Shown: in pieces, positions 1 to 11,519 of the stretch
Layout of the letters: the number at the start of each line of letters is the position of its first letter
Position numbering within the stretch: the first letter of the stretch is position 1
Source of the DNA: Pleurobrachia bachei
Taxonomy: Eukaryota > Ctenophora > Tentaculata > Cydippida > Pleurobrachiidae
NCBI GenBank assembly: GCA_000695325.1
Contig: AVPN01000431.1
Coordinates: 21,188-53,490 of the forward strand
Direction: 5' to 3'
Length of the DNA: 32,303 nucleotides
The notes under the pieces: generated by a model
Seen by the model: the letters and a program-made list of their open reading frames with translations, nothing else
Told to the model about the DNA's origin: nothing
Database searches by the model: none
Position numbers and translations under genes: made by a program

Positions 1-140
1 AACATAATTAAGCATAATTAGAGAACGAGAAAAGATTGGGAGCTCTACTTGGGCGCATTTTACTCGGGAGAGGGTCCCCTAACACTTGTATAGGGAAATT
101 TTAAAATCCCTGACATCAAGTTCAACTGACACTATCGTCC

Positions 141-2720
141 CTACTGGCTACTAATATCAGATACTATTAATATTTCATGGTCATGTTTGGATGACTTGCA
201 TTCTCCTGATCTAGAATGAGTAATGTAGTTGGAAATGGGAGCTGCTATAACAGTCCCTGGCTGCATCTTCCCTCCGCCCTCCCTGCCAAAAATTACTGGC
301 CTACTGCAGCACAGTAGCGTATGCCAAGCCAGTAGTTCATAGCAGCTAATATACCTGTTAAAGTTGGTTGCCATGACAGTAACGCGTCTCCGTAACGCTC
401 CCCTGACGACCCGTAACCGGAACGAGTAGATTGCAGGGTTAAGGACAGCACCCAGATAAAAGAAATACCAAAGAATCACCTTGAGCCGCTTCATTTCCTC
501 CTTTTCGTTAGCAAATAGTCGTATGTGCTCGATATACATCCTGAAATTTAATTTATTGGTGTTAGACTAGTGGTCTAATGGGTTAGACCATAACTACTAG
601 TCAGTGGTCTGGCTGCACTGACCAGCAGTTATGGTTTAACCCAATTCCATGGTGAGAGGATCGAGCAAGACAAAACTAAATTCTAAAAAGTGTGAATATA
701 TGTTAAAAAGCCTTCTATTTTCTAGATTGATTGAGCAATTATGACTGTTTCACATTACCTAAGGTAAAGGTAGGTAAACTGAGGTAACCAAGTGATTAGA
801 GAGACAAACACCACAAGTAACTGCGTCACCGTCGCGTAGTGCGCTGCTCTCTGATCTTTCTTCTCCATTTGTATTCCTAGTAGGGATACTGCAGCTTGGA
901 TTATTGGATCATTTTGAATCACGAAACATTCATACATTGTTATGGCAACTTGTTGAGTAAGGGGACCAACCAAAAAAGTACCCGGGTATGTTAACCATAA
1001 GCACTCGGGTCCTAATCAACAAGTGGCAACATTAATATCTTGGATAAAGAACATGTCATTTATAGCTCATATCATTAGCTCACCTTGTTTCCCCATGGCT
1101 GAATCCTTCCGGGAGTGCTTAAAAACTAGTCTGACAGTGAGAGCACACGCCACACAGATAATAAAGAGGCTTAGTAGTTTGAATACCAGTCCAGTTTCTA
1201 TATATTTCACCATATCCGGAATATTCTGAGAGTAGTACAGGAGTTATACACTGTCAGTGTCAACGTAAGCCCGAAGGCGTAAGGCCGCAATTCAAGTCCG
1301 TATAACCCCGAAGAGCGACCGTAATCGAAGGCCGAATGGACAGACTGCGTAGCATGGCAAAGATCTAACCTTGAATTCGGGAACACACTGCCCAACAGGC
1401 TCAATGTACCGCGCCAAGAAACAGGGGGAGACAGAACAGGAGACCTATAATCCACGTTACACTGCTAACCTGTAGACAATAAGTAGCGTGTACTTGTGCG
1501 GCTCTAGGTTATAGCCTACCACGACTAGGACTCTGCCGTCTGAACGAACGTTGGCAAACGCTGCTGGCCCCATATAGGGATAGGGCAGCGCTTTTCAAGA
1601 CCGAACGGAGACAAAAGTAGACTAGCTGTCAGTTCAGAAAACTAGCTAGTGGAACAACTCACGGTGATGACTGATCGTTTGTTGACATGTCGCTGGTACT
1701 TGAAGGGAAAATAAAGGGCAAAGCATCGCTCCAAACTTATCACAACTAGATAAAACGATAATTTTAAGAAGAGATCAATTATTTTGATATTTGATAAAAC
1801 TATCAAATAAGATACTGCCCAATTTGGTCTGAATCTGACTAGGTAGCTACCTGTGGTTGAAAGTGAAATGCTGCTGAAAACTCCCAGAAATAGAGAGCTT
1901 ATCCCACACCAGGACAATCTACTTGTTTCAATCACAGTCATGTTTAGCGTATGGTAGCTGTCAGGCTGAAATATGTAGTTTTAGCAACTATAGGGTTTAC
2001 AGAGAGATCAAGTGGATTATGAAGTGGATTATGAATTTGATGAAACAATAATATAACATCAGAAACACTTCCAAAAGTTATAAATGCTAAATAGATTTGT
2101 CAGATGTGTAGAAATTACATACCACCCAATTTGCATCAGGTCCACCGGGCCACCCGTCCAAGAACCAAGCGAGGGACACGGGCAGAAGGTGAAGCAGTCC
2201 AAGGAGGAAATCAGATGCGGCTAGGAATGCCAGGAGTAGAATTGGAGGGGTGTGGAGACCGCGAGTACTGATAATCGTCACCAGTGCAGCCATGTTACCT
2301 GGTTGGATTTGGACTTTTATTAGCCACTGTCTATTTGAAACATTGGCTATTTCAACTGAGCAGTGGCTATTTGAAACACATAGCTGTCATGCCGATGCTC
2401 TTTCAGAGACAATTACAAATACTATTGAGAATCATGATACAAGGGGAAACAGTTGCGACTGATCCTCAGATTCAGGCATGACTGTTGTTCCCAACAACGT
2501 CGACCAACTAAAACATCTTCATTACCAGGAGCCGACCGACACAAGTACGCAACCAATCAGAACTCGTTATTTAGGTCACGTGACTGGTTATCAGCCAATC
2601 AGAGACCATTATTTCCTGGCTCTTACCAAATATGGCTGATGTGGTAAACACAGATGTAAGGACTCCCCAGGCCAATTGCTCAGCGTGAGAGATCGAATAG
2701 CCTGCCGAACTGTTTGCCAT
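141..2720 (-). pseudogene. class A (rhodopsin-like) GPCR, copy A, frameshifted
   Basis: This is an eight-exon seven-span receptor copy on the minus strand. Exons by alignment to the intact copy B: 2627-2720, 2123-2298, 1851-1965, 1663-1745, 1370-1469, 1084-1225, 759-876 and 141-540. All splice sites are kept. Exon 5 (TM4 and extracellular loop 2) is 100 bp instead of 111 bp: 11 bp are missing near 1415, which shifts the frame before the loop-2 cysteine. The last exon still reads TM7 with NPAIY, but its tail is longer than in copy B (132 codons in the exon against 76) because the frame differs after NRYIS. High identity and intact splice sites suggest recent decay. An assembly indel is the main alternative, since the rest of the copy looks functional. 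Confidence 0.85.
2551..2619 (+). repeat. short CCAAT / E-box module, copy 1
   Basis: About 70 bp with CCAATCAG, then GTCACGTGAC, then CCAATCAG. It lies in intron 1 of GPCR copy A, just 3' of the exon 1 donor. The same module is at 7975-8043 in copy C and, diverged, at 25826-25902 in the carbonic anhydrase gene. The boxes resemble NF-Y and USF/TFE sites, but a dispersed repeat is equally possible. Confidence 0.5.
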
Positions 2721-3114
2721 GCTAAAAAGAGAGTTGAATAATAATTCAGCTAAAGTCGAACCCCGATTTACCGGGCAAAACCCTTTCCCCCGAGTATCCC
2801 GGAAAATCGGGGCCCGACTGTAATAAGATCTCAAATTAACAATTATTCAAAACTACCTACAACCCTACCAGAGCATTTGCCTGTTAGCTACAATGTGGGG
2901 GAGATCAAGATCAAGACTCATGCTCAAAACGACAGTGCGGGGCGATGTGTTAAAGTAGTGTTTTGTGGAATTGTGCTGGTCAATGTAATACCCGGGTTAA
3001 GTTACCTATTCCGTGATCCGTCAATGGTGTCTTTTTCCCGAGGGAACTAGAGTTTCCAGCTCGGGATATAGACTTTCGTTAAAATAGTTGAATGGAACTA
3101 GAGTTTCCTTAAAA

Positions 3115-3435
3115 TTAAAAAGGAACTAGAGTTGCTGGTTTCACCAATGATGAAATGGTACTGATGAGGTCCTTTTGAAGCTTCGCAAACGATTCTCTTA
3201 GGTCCAAATTGTCTGCAGGAACGGTGTAAGGCGGTGATTCTGGGATCATTTTGTAACAAACTTTGAGAATTTCCCACAGCTGAGGTTTCAACAGACCCGA
3301 TGGGCAACTAGTGTCATCCCTTCTAAGACAAATCAACAAATCACTACCCTTATACTTGTCTAATACGTCACCTGATAACACATCTTCAAATTCACTCTTA
3401 GTGCTACATATGTCATATTTACTCGTAACGGTCAT
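3115..3435 (-). CDS. hypothetical 106-codon ORF at a duplication junction
   Basis: An ATG-started reading frame in sequence present only between GPCR copies A and B; copy C lacks it. The predicted protein is mixed polar and hydrophobic (for example KYKGSDLLICLRRDD and LWEILKVCYKMIPESPPY) and has no repeats, signal peptide or membrane span that I can see. The last codons run into the repeat shared with the GPCR upstream region (3115-3133). A possible donor, ATTG followed by GTGAAAC near 3140, would make this a first coding exon. I do not recognise a family. The composition looks protein-like rather than random, but no homologous copy is available to test it. Confidence 0.25.
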   Translation of the reverse strand: MTVTSKYDICSTKSEFEDVLSGDVLDKYKGSDLLICLRRDDTSCPSGLLKPQLWEILKVCYKMIPESPPYTVPADNLDLRESFAKLQKDLISTISSLVKPATLVPF

Positions 3436-3861
3436 CCTAAAACACCCGTTGCACGCCGGCCAACAACAAACTCTTCACCAATATCACTCACAAGCAAAGT
3501 TAAACTAGGCTCAACAGAGATCTAAAAGATTCGAGAATAGATGCTAACACAGTTATCAGATCGATTGACGGCAAACTCAAATTAATTTGTTTAAAGTAGT
3601 GTTGAAAAGTTACAGATACAATGAATATTAGTCATGCTTCACTATCACACAAAGCTCACACTCACACAATTCTATCTTGCATCGTGTGTATGTTCCGTCC
3701 TAGGCGACCTTACCACTGGACTATTGAGTCCTGGCTTAGCAAGGAACCTGCACGTGAACTAGTTTTATTTACCGGATATTTGGCCATGTAAGATGTTAGT
3801 TACCTGGATGAAGGCTATAACAAACTATATATAAAAACTAAACTGACAGCTTAGTCTGAAC

Positions 3862-3867
3862 TTTATT
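3862..3867 (-). terminator. poly(A) signal AATAAA for GPCR copy B
   Basis: AATAAA on the minus strand, about 95 bp beyond the stop codon of GPCR copy B. Confidence 0.5.
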
Positions 3868-3959
3868 GGATTCTCCCAAATAAGTAGTTTGAAATGCGCT
3901 GCTATAACAGTCTCATCGGCCCTCCGCCCTCGCACGCAATCAGAAAATGAATGGCCTAC

Positions 3960-6351
3960 TTAGCGTATGCCAAGCCGGTAGTTCGAATAGCGGCTAATAT
4001 ACCTGTTAAAATTGGTTGCCATGACAGTAACTCGTCTCCGTAGCGCTCCCCTGACGACCCGTAACCGGAACGAGTAGATTGCCGGGTTGAGGACAGCACC
4101 CAGATAAAAGAAATACCAAAGAATCACCTTGAGCCGCTTCATTTCCTCGCTTTCGTTAGCAAACAGCCTAATGTGCTCGATGTACATCCTGAAATTCATT
4201 GGTGTTAGACAAGTTATAGTAGTAATGACTTATGGGCTAACCATGATCGGGATCCCATGGTGAGATGATCGACTGCAGGGCAAAATCAAACTCTAAAAAG
4301 TGTGAATCACACTTTTTAGAGTTTGATTTTGCCCTGCAGTTGTGTGTGAATATAATCGTATATTGTAAAGCCTTGTATCATTTTCTGATACCCAAGCTTG
4401 ATTGAGACAGACTGTCTCACATTAATACCTAAGGTAAAGGTAGGTAAACTGAGGTAACCAAGTGATTAGAGAAACAAACACCACAAGCAACTGTGTCACC
4501 GTCGCGTAGTGAGCTGCTCGCTGATCCTTCTTCTCCATTTGCATTCCTAGTAGGGATATATAACTGTGCAGCTTGGATTATTGGATCATTTTGAATCACG
4601 AAACATTCATACATTGTTATGGCAACTTGTTGAGTAAGGGGACCAACCAAAAAAGTACCCGGGTATGTTAACCATAAGCACTCGGGTCCTAATCAACAAG
4701 TGGCAACATTAATATCTTGGATAAAGAACATGTCATTTATAGCTCATATCATTAGCTCACCTTGTTTCCCCATGGCTGAATCCTTCCGGGAGTGCTTAAA
4801 AACTAGTCTGACAGTGAGAGCACACGCCACACAGATAATAAAGAGGCTTAGTAGTTTGAATACCAGGCCAGTTTCTATATATTTCACCATATCCGGAATA
4901 TTCTGAGAGTTGTACAGGAATTATACACTGTCAGTGTCAACGTAAGCCGGAAGGCGTAAGCCTAAAGGCCGCAATTCAAGTCCGTATAACCCCGAAGAGC
5001 GACCGTAATCGAAGGCCGAATGGACAGACTGCGTAGCATGGCAAAGATCTAACCTTGAATTCAGGAACACACTGTCCAACAGGTTCAATGTACCTCGCAC
5101 CTTGATAGTAGAGAAACAGGGGGAGACAGAACAGGAGACCTATAATCCACGTTACACTGCTCACCTGTATGTAGACAATTATATAAGTAGTGTGTATGTT
5201 TGTAGCTCTAGGTGCTAGCGTATCAAACTTAACTCTGTCGTTTGACACTAGAGGCAAACGTTTAAGTAGACTCATGTGTCAGTTCAGAAAATTGCCTAGT
5301 GCAGTGGAATTGAAGTTGGAGTAACTCACAGTGATGACTGATCGTTTGTTGACATGTCGCTGGTACTTGAAGGGAAAATAAAGGGCAAAGCATCGTTCCA
5401 GACTTATCACAACTAGGGAAAAGGATGATTTTAAGAAGAGAAAGCACAAATATTTGATAATTGATAAACTATCAAACAGGACACTGCATCAGCTAATTTA
5501 AAACTACCTGTTGTTGAAAGTGAAATGCTGCTGAAAACTCCTAGAAAGAGGGAGCTGATACCACACCACGACAATCTACTTGTTTCAATTACAGTCATGT
5601 TTAATGTGTGGTAGCTGTCAGGCTGAAATTTTAAGTTTTCTACAGAAGGGTTTACAGAGAGATCAAGTGGTTTATGAATTTGATGATCAAACGTAAACAT
5701 CAGAAAAATTATAAATGATAAAGATATTTGTTAGATGTGTAGAAATTACATACCACCCAATTTGCATCTGGTCCACCGGGCCACCCATCCAAGAACCAAG
5801 CCAGGGACACGGGCAGAAGGTGAAGCAGTCCAAGTAGGAAATCAGATGCGGCGAGGAATGCAAGGAGTAGAATTGGAGGAGTGTGGAGACCACGAGTGCT
5901 GATGATCGTCACCAGTGCAGCCATGTTACCTGTTAGGTTTTGAAGTTTTATTAGCCACTGTCTATTTGAAACATTGGCTATTTCAACTGACCAGTGGCTA
6001 TTTGAAACACATGGCTGTCATGCCATACGAGAAAGTCTCTGTTAATGTTTATGATAACTCTTAGTACTATGTTCCGGAAACAGTTGCGACTGATCCTCAG
6101 ATTCAGGCATGACTGTTGTTCCCAACAACGTCGACCAACTAAAACATAGTTCTTACCAGGAGCCGACCGACACAAGTACGCAACCAATCTCTTGAGCAAT
6201 AAATCCAGTGCACTGACCAATAGTCGGTTTCAGAGACCATTATTTCCTGGCTCTTACCAAATATGGCTGATGTGGTAAACACAGATGTAAGGACTCCCCA
6301 GGCCAATTGCTCAGCGTGAGAGATCGAATAGCCTGCCGAACTGTTTGCCAT
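3960..6351 (-). CDS. class A (rhodopsin-like) GPCR, copy B, intact
   Basis: A plasma-membrane receptor of 355 residues in eight exons: 6258-6351, 5754-5929, 5508-5622, 5330-5412, 5054-5164, 4761-4902, 4429-4546 and 3960-4188. Every intron is GT-AG, phases match at each join, and the coding total is 1068 bp. Exon 1 starts MANSSAGYS (an N-glycosylation sequon). Then come GN in TM1, AASD in TM2, Cys 25 residues before the ISLERC motif (E-R-C instead of D-R-Y) at the end of TM3, TW in TM4, QC in loop 2, TWLP in TM6 and NPAIY in TM7, followed by a basic helix 8 (RVVRGALRRR). An intron splits TM3. The ligand cannot be told, and I match it to no named receptor. Copies A and C are paralogues. The noncoding DNA around exon 1 carries the complement tracts listed at 6026-6771. 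Confidence 0.9.
4272..4340. repeat. perfect 34-bp palindrome in GPCR copy B intron 7
   Basis: Arms 4272-4305 and 4307-4340 are perfect inverted repeats with a single-base spacer. Copy A has only the left-arm sequence in diverged form, so the second arm arose in copy B, probably by templated inverted duplication. It lies between exons 7 and 8. Confidence 0.9.
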
Positions 6352-6771
6352 GCTAAAAAGAGAGTTGAATAATAATTCAGCTAAAGTCGAACCGGCTAAA
6401 TGGCCCGTTTTGGGAAAGGGGGCTCATAGGGCCTTTTAGCGGGCCCGACTGTAATAAGATCTCAAATTAACAATTATTCAAAACTACCTACAACCCTACC
6501 AGAGCATTTGCCTGTTAGCTACAATGTGGGGGAGATCAAGATCAAGACTCATGCTCAAAACGACAGTGCGGGGCGATGTGTTAAAGTAGTGTTTTGTGGA
6601 ATTGTGCTGGTCAATGATTATGGGCCCAATTCAATGGATAAGGCACTAGGCAGTTACCACAGAAAACCCGAGGGAACTAGAATTTCCAGAGGGATATAGA
6701 CTTTCGTTAAAATAGTTGAAGCCTTGATCTCAAAGGAATTTTAATTTTTCCTTGATCTCAAAGAAATTTCC
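6026..6771. other. five in-place complement tracts next to GPCR copy B exon 1
   Basis: Compared with copy C (and A), copy B reads the base-by-base complement in the same left-to-right order over 6026-6075 (C 7819-7868, A 2395-2444), 6190-6229 (C 7983-8022, A 2559-2598), 6394-6440 (C 8187-8233, A 2763-2809), 6617-6666 (C 8410-8459, A 2986-3035) and 6722-6771 (C 8518-8567). Example: atgctctttcagag in C is tacgagaaagtctc in B. I checked 237 positions by eye. All are complementary to C except one, in the fourth tract, where B complements the A base. Between tracts B is near-identical to A and C, and exon 1 (6258-6351) is spared. Ordinary inversion would give the reverse complement, which this is not. 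Confidence 0.9.
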
Positions 6772-7325
6772 GGTTCCTCTAGTATAGTTCGAACTAGAGT
6801 TTCTAGTTTGAAGAACAGCTTATTCAACAGCTTGGATTGAAGAGCCGTATTAAAATAGCCAAATGACAGATGATATGTTGTTTATGATTTATATTACGCA
6901 TAATTTATTATTCAAGCTTATCATAATTTCTAACAGAAAGCAAAACGTTTATGCTGTCAAATGCAAACTGTAGAATTCCCATGAAACGTGTGATCAGATC
7001 GAGTCATCGCAGACTAGATCTCAAAATACGATAGAAAGTGTTTATAGAGAGCCCAACACAAAAAATAGGATAGACAATCGATGTCCCTTCAGATCATTAG
7101 GTACTTTCCCAGTTATCACAGACCAATTTACACAGAGGTCATACAAAGGAAAAGAGCAATAGGCCACCTTGTACAAAGGTCATACTTTACAAAGTAAAGG
7201 AAAAGAGCAATACAAGTAGAAAGAGGAATATTCTAATGGGAATAACCAAGTTTCACAGCTATATTTTATTGGGAATAACCAAGTTTCACAGCTATAGTAA
7301 CTCCAATGTCATTACAGTCGTCTCA

Positions 7326-8144
7326 GAAAACTCCTAGAAAGAGGGAGCTGATACCACACCACGACAATCTACTTGTTTCAATTACAGTCATGTTTAATGT
7401 GTGGTAGCTGTCAGGCTGAAATTTTAAGTTTTCTACAGAAGGGTTTACAGAGAGATCAAGTGGTTTATGAATTTGATGATCAAACGTAAACATCAGAAAA
7501 ATTATAAATGATAAAGATATTTGTTAGATGTGTAGAAATTACATACCACCCAATTTGCATCTGGTCCACCGGGCCACCCATCCAAGAACCAAGCCAGGGA
7601 CACGGGCAGAAGGTGAAGCAGTCCAAGGAGGAAATCAGATGCGGCTAGGAATGCCAGGAGTAGAATTGGAGGGGTGTGGAGACCGCGAGTACTGATAATC
7701 GTCACCAGTGCAGCCATGTTACCTGGTTGGATTTGGACTTTTATTAGCCACTGTCTATTTGAAACATTGGCTATTTCAACTGACCAGTGGCTATTTGAAA
7801 CACATGGCTGTCATGCCAATGCTCTTTCAGAGACAATTACAAATACTATTGAGAATCATGATACAAGGGGAAACAGTTGCGACTGATCCTCAGATTCAGG
7901 CATGACTGTTGTTCCCAACAACGTCGACCAACTAAAACATAGTTCTTACCAGGAGCCGACCGACACAAGTACGCAACCAATCAGAACTCGTTATTTAGGT
8001 CACGTGACTGGTTATCAGCCAATCAGAGACCATTATTTCCTGGCTCTTACCAAATATGGCTGATGTGGTAAACACAGATGTAAGGACTCCCCAGGCCAAT
8101 TGCTCAGCGTGAGAGATCGAATAGCCTGCCGAACTGTTTGCCAT
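7326..8144 (-). pseudogene. class A GPCR, copy C, 5' fragment
   Basis: Only exon 1 (8051-8144), exon 2 (7547-7722) and 90 bp of exon 3 (7326-7415) are present, encoding the N-terminus to early TM3. The exon 3 donor and exons 4-8 are missing because the tandem-duplication junction lies at 7325/7326; downstream on this strand comes the 6772-7325 segment instead. No full receptor can be made unless the transcript runs on into copy B. Exon 2 is a mosaic: it is B-like up to about 7595 and A-like from about 7628. The start codon and the two complete exons keep frame and splice sites, so the fragment is young. Confidence 0.85.
7975..8043 (+). repeat. short CCAAT / E-box module, copy 2
   Basis: Same module as 2551-2619, in intron 1 of GPCR copy C. 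In copy B the core of this module (6190-6229) is replaced by its in-place complement. Confidence 0.5.
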
Positions 8145-9132
8145 GCTAAAAAGAGAGTTGAATAATAATGCAGCTAAAGTCGAACCCCGATTTACCGGGC
8201 AAAACCCTTTCCCCCGAGTATCCCGGAAAATCGGGGCCCGACTGTAATAAGATCTCAAATTAACAATTATTCAAAATTACCTACAACCCTACCAGAGCAT
8301 TTGCCTGTTAGCTACAATGTGGGGGAGATCAAGATCAAGACTCATGCTCAAAACGACAGTGCGGGGCGATGTGTTAAAGTAGTGTTTTGTGAAAGTGTGC
8401 TGGTCAATGTAATCCCCGGGTTAAGTTACCTATTCCGTGATCCGTCAATGGTGTCTTTTTCCCGAGGGAACTAGAGTTTCCAGCTCGGGATATAGACTTT
8501 CGTTAAAATAGTTGAATGGAACTAGAGTTTCCTTAAAATTAAAAAGGAACTAGAGTTTCTTTAAAGGGGTTCCTCTAGTATAGTTCGAACTAGAGTTTCT
8601 AGTTTGAAGAACAGCTTATTCAACAGCTTGGATTGAAGAGCCGTATTAAAATAGCCAAATGACAGATGATATGTTGTTTATGATTTATATTACGCATAAT
8701 TTATTATTCAAGCTTATCATAATTTCTAACAGAAAGCAAAACGTTTATGCTGTCAAATGCAAACTGTAGAATTCCCATGAAACGTGTGATCAGATCGAGT
8801 CATCGCAGACTAGATCTCAAAATACGATAGAAAGTGTTTATAGAGCTAGCCCAACACAAAAAATAGGATAGACAATCGATGTCCCTTCAGATCATTAGGT
8901 ACTTTCCCAGTTATCACAGACCAATTTACACAGAGGTCATACAAAGGAAAAGAGCAATTAAATAAATAGGCCACCTTGTACAAAGGTCATACTTTACAAA
9001 GTAAAGGAAAAGAGCAATACAAGTAGAAAGAGGAATATTCTAATGGGAATAACCAAGTTTCACAGCTATATTTTATTGGGAATAACCAAGTTTCACAGCT
9101 ATAGTAACTCCAATGTCATTACAGTCGTCTCA

Positions 9133-11267
9133 CGTAAGAGCTGCCGGGTGAGGAACAATGAACATATAGGAGAGTCTCAAGTAAGAGTCTCAAGTAAGAA
9201 CCTCAAGTAGAGGGGGTTCCCGGGTTCTCTCAAAGCTGTGTGAGGAACACATGTCTGTAATGAAGTGAATCACCATCCACTATGACCCAGAACAACCACA
9301 AGCTGCGCTGCTGCTCCAGTACAATCTGCTGTGTAGTAAATAGTGATTTTGTTTTACTAATCAACTAAATTGTGAAAATATCACAACGTGAATTAAACCG
9401 GAAATACTTCGATTCAAAATACGCATGGAAACAGATCGAGCGGGAGAAATGAAAGATATTTATTATGCATGCTTTTGTTTATGCTCATCGCCTCGCCAAA
9501 GCAGCGTGCTAATATATGTGCATATCATATATTAAAGACAGTATTGGAAGGTAATGAATTGCGTGCCGATACCTGATATTGATAAAACCCGCCTCTCCGG
9601 TCGCCATATTAGTCAAGTCACATAATGCCGTTTCAACGAATTCAATTGAGAAAAACGGCACACACAATATTTGTTTTTTCTTAACGCAAAATGTCGCACA
9701 AAATACAGTGTATAAAACCACTATGTAGAACTCCTTTCAATATACAGTGGTCAACGAGCGCCTGACAATAAAAGTGTACGTACCATGTTTTTGCCTACTA
9801 AGGAATACAGCTGATGCGGTTTTACCACAGTAATTTTAAAGGAAAAAAGCTCATGGGAATAGTATAGTGAACAAATTCCGAGGAAAACAAAAATAAAAAG
9901 AGGCATGAAAATGTGGTTAGCCATGAAACTGAATAGGCATTTAATTGGCGAGAGAAATATCTCTCTCGGGCATAATTTCGGTAATCGTTTCCACTACCAT
10001 CGACCATAATATTTTAGATTTTTGTCACGTCGTCCACATATTAAATGATGACGTAATGGGCTCAGGACTAATAGCATGAGTCATGATTCATGTTGTAATT
10101 TGTACAACAACACGCATCATAATTACTCACAATAACTTTGGGAATAAAAAAGAAAGAGGCCAAGACGCGCCCAGGAAGTCTCTTTTTGAGCACATCGAAC
10201 CTCGAATCAACCAATTTTTGTATGGCGACCACGGTGTTATCAACGAAAGAAAACCAGATACCAAATGCCGCCGCCCCTTAGTAAAGTGATACCATGTTGG
10301 CTAGCACGTGTCATGATAGAGCTCTCATGTGCAGCACTTAGAGGGACAGCTTTCATAGGAACACAGGGAGATAGACAGCACCGAGATAAGAGAGAAAGAG
10401 AGACAGCCCCTACGCAGATCAGAGAGGGGAAGCTAGGGTGTCACACTAAACAGAGTTTTCGGGCAGCTGGGACATCACAAAGATTTACTGGGCGGAACGA
10501 TTATCATGGACCACTAGTTTCACATAATCGAGTGCTGGGCACGTTTCACCCCTATACATATAACATAACAGTACACACTAGAATTTGCGAAGGGGTGTTT
10601 ACAAAACAGTATACCGCCAAACAATGACTTATCAGCTGCCAAATGGTGGTCGAGAAGAGACATATATGTAATGTGTTGGGGAGAGACACCAACAATATGT
10701 TACGGGGTCCCATGTGAAAGTACACAGATCCCTATGCACTATGCAGCTGCTGCAGCTGTGCACCTCAACCCATTGTTATTATCGAACTAGGGACACTAAA
10801 CTCCATGGAATGATGGAGTGGTGGCTGTATAAATGTGACGTCACTACTACATAGCTATAGCTCAGAAATGTGTGTTATTTTATTTTAGTTGATCATAAAG
10901 AGTCATTGCAGGCGAAAATCAGAAATTGGATAAAAAGTAGCCCGTAAAAACATATGCCATAAAATTTAACTTGAAAGAATTGAACCCAAAAAAGTTGTTT
11001 AAATACTTTCCGAAAGCCTACTTTTTCGACAAAAAAAGTAGCCTTGTGACCTAACTGACAAAGATAAGAAGTAAACAAATTTGTGGCAGGAGAAAGTAGA
11101 AAACCTAATTATTTTTTTGCGGGATAAGGTTATGTAGCCTTGTTCAAAAACCATTTTTAGACCCTGTTCTATCTGGCGCTGCCAACCCCATGTGAGCGCA
11201 CTGAGATAGTTTAAAACCAATACAGCTGTCCGTCAAAAGTTTTAAAGTATGTTGGACAAATATTACA
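9133..11267. other. 2.1 kb without a recognisable gene
   Basis: There is a short triplicated 14-bp unit (tctcaagtaagag-like) at 9171-9208. Otherwise the stretch is AT-rich with scattered short open frames that lack family motifs or splice support. No RNA gene or repeat family was seen. Confidence 0.5.
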
Positions 11268-11362
11268 GTGGGAAAATTACACCTACGTGTGTGTGTGTAA
11301 TGAATCTCTGGGGTAGGAAATTTAGTGTGCATTTACCAAGCCTACATTGCCTAAGAGATAGT
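11268..11362 (+). repeat. ~95-bp direct repeat, left copy
   Basis: Starts gtgggaaaattacacc and ends ctaagagatagt. It recurs at 13374-13480 with a 12-bp insertion and few changes. The pair brackets 11363-13373, which holds the 15-bp satellite. Confidence 0.85.
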
Positions 11363-11519
11363 TTGGATCCATTGCATCCTATATTCGCTTCGCGAATAAT
11401 AGGATCCCGCGCTGTCCACTGCATAAACTCGCGTGCGCGCAATAAAAGCAGTGAGAGAGCTCAGATGAGAGAATTCGCGCGCTACAGACCATTTAGGAGG
11501 CCTTTTTATCTGACCTAGC

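Larger units (their letters stand above)
5533..9132. repeat. tandem duplication of a ~1.8-kb unit
   Basis: Unit 1 (5533-7325) and unit 2 (7326-9132) have the same order: part of GPCR exon 3, exon 2, exon 1, upstream DNA, then a ~555-bp segment (6772-7325 and 8568-9132). The junction falls inside exon 3. The ~555-bp segment contains a 25-bp doublet ending in cacagctat. Between the two units only small indels are seen in that segment. Confidence 0.85.

Noticed and set aside
2250-2481. Plus-strand frames here and at 7674-7905
   Set aside because: Antisense to GPCR exon 2, which has matching phases and splice sites on the minus strand.
2632-2691. Plus-strand ATG with a good context behind the CCAAT/E-box module
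   Set aside because: It stops after 18 codons, overlaps GPCR exon 1 antisense, and no donor-acceptor pair gives a consistent frame with 2879-2985.
6394-6440. An unrelated hairpin cassette swapped into GPCR copy B
   Set aside because: It is the exact in-place complement of the A/C sequence, so it is not unrelated; reported as a complement tract.
10265-10627. 120-codon plus-strand frame
   Set aside because: No recognisable motif, no splice context and mixed composition; likely chance.
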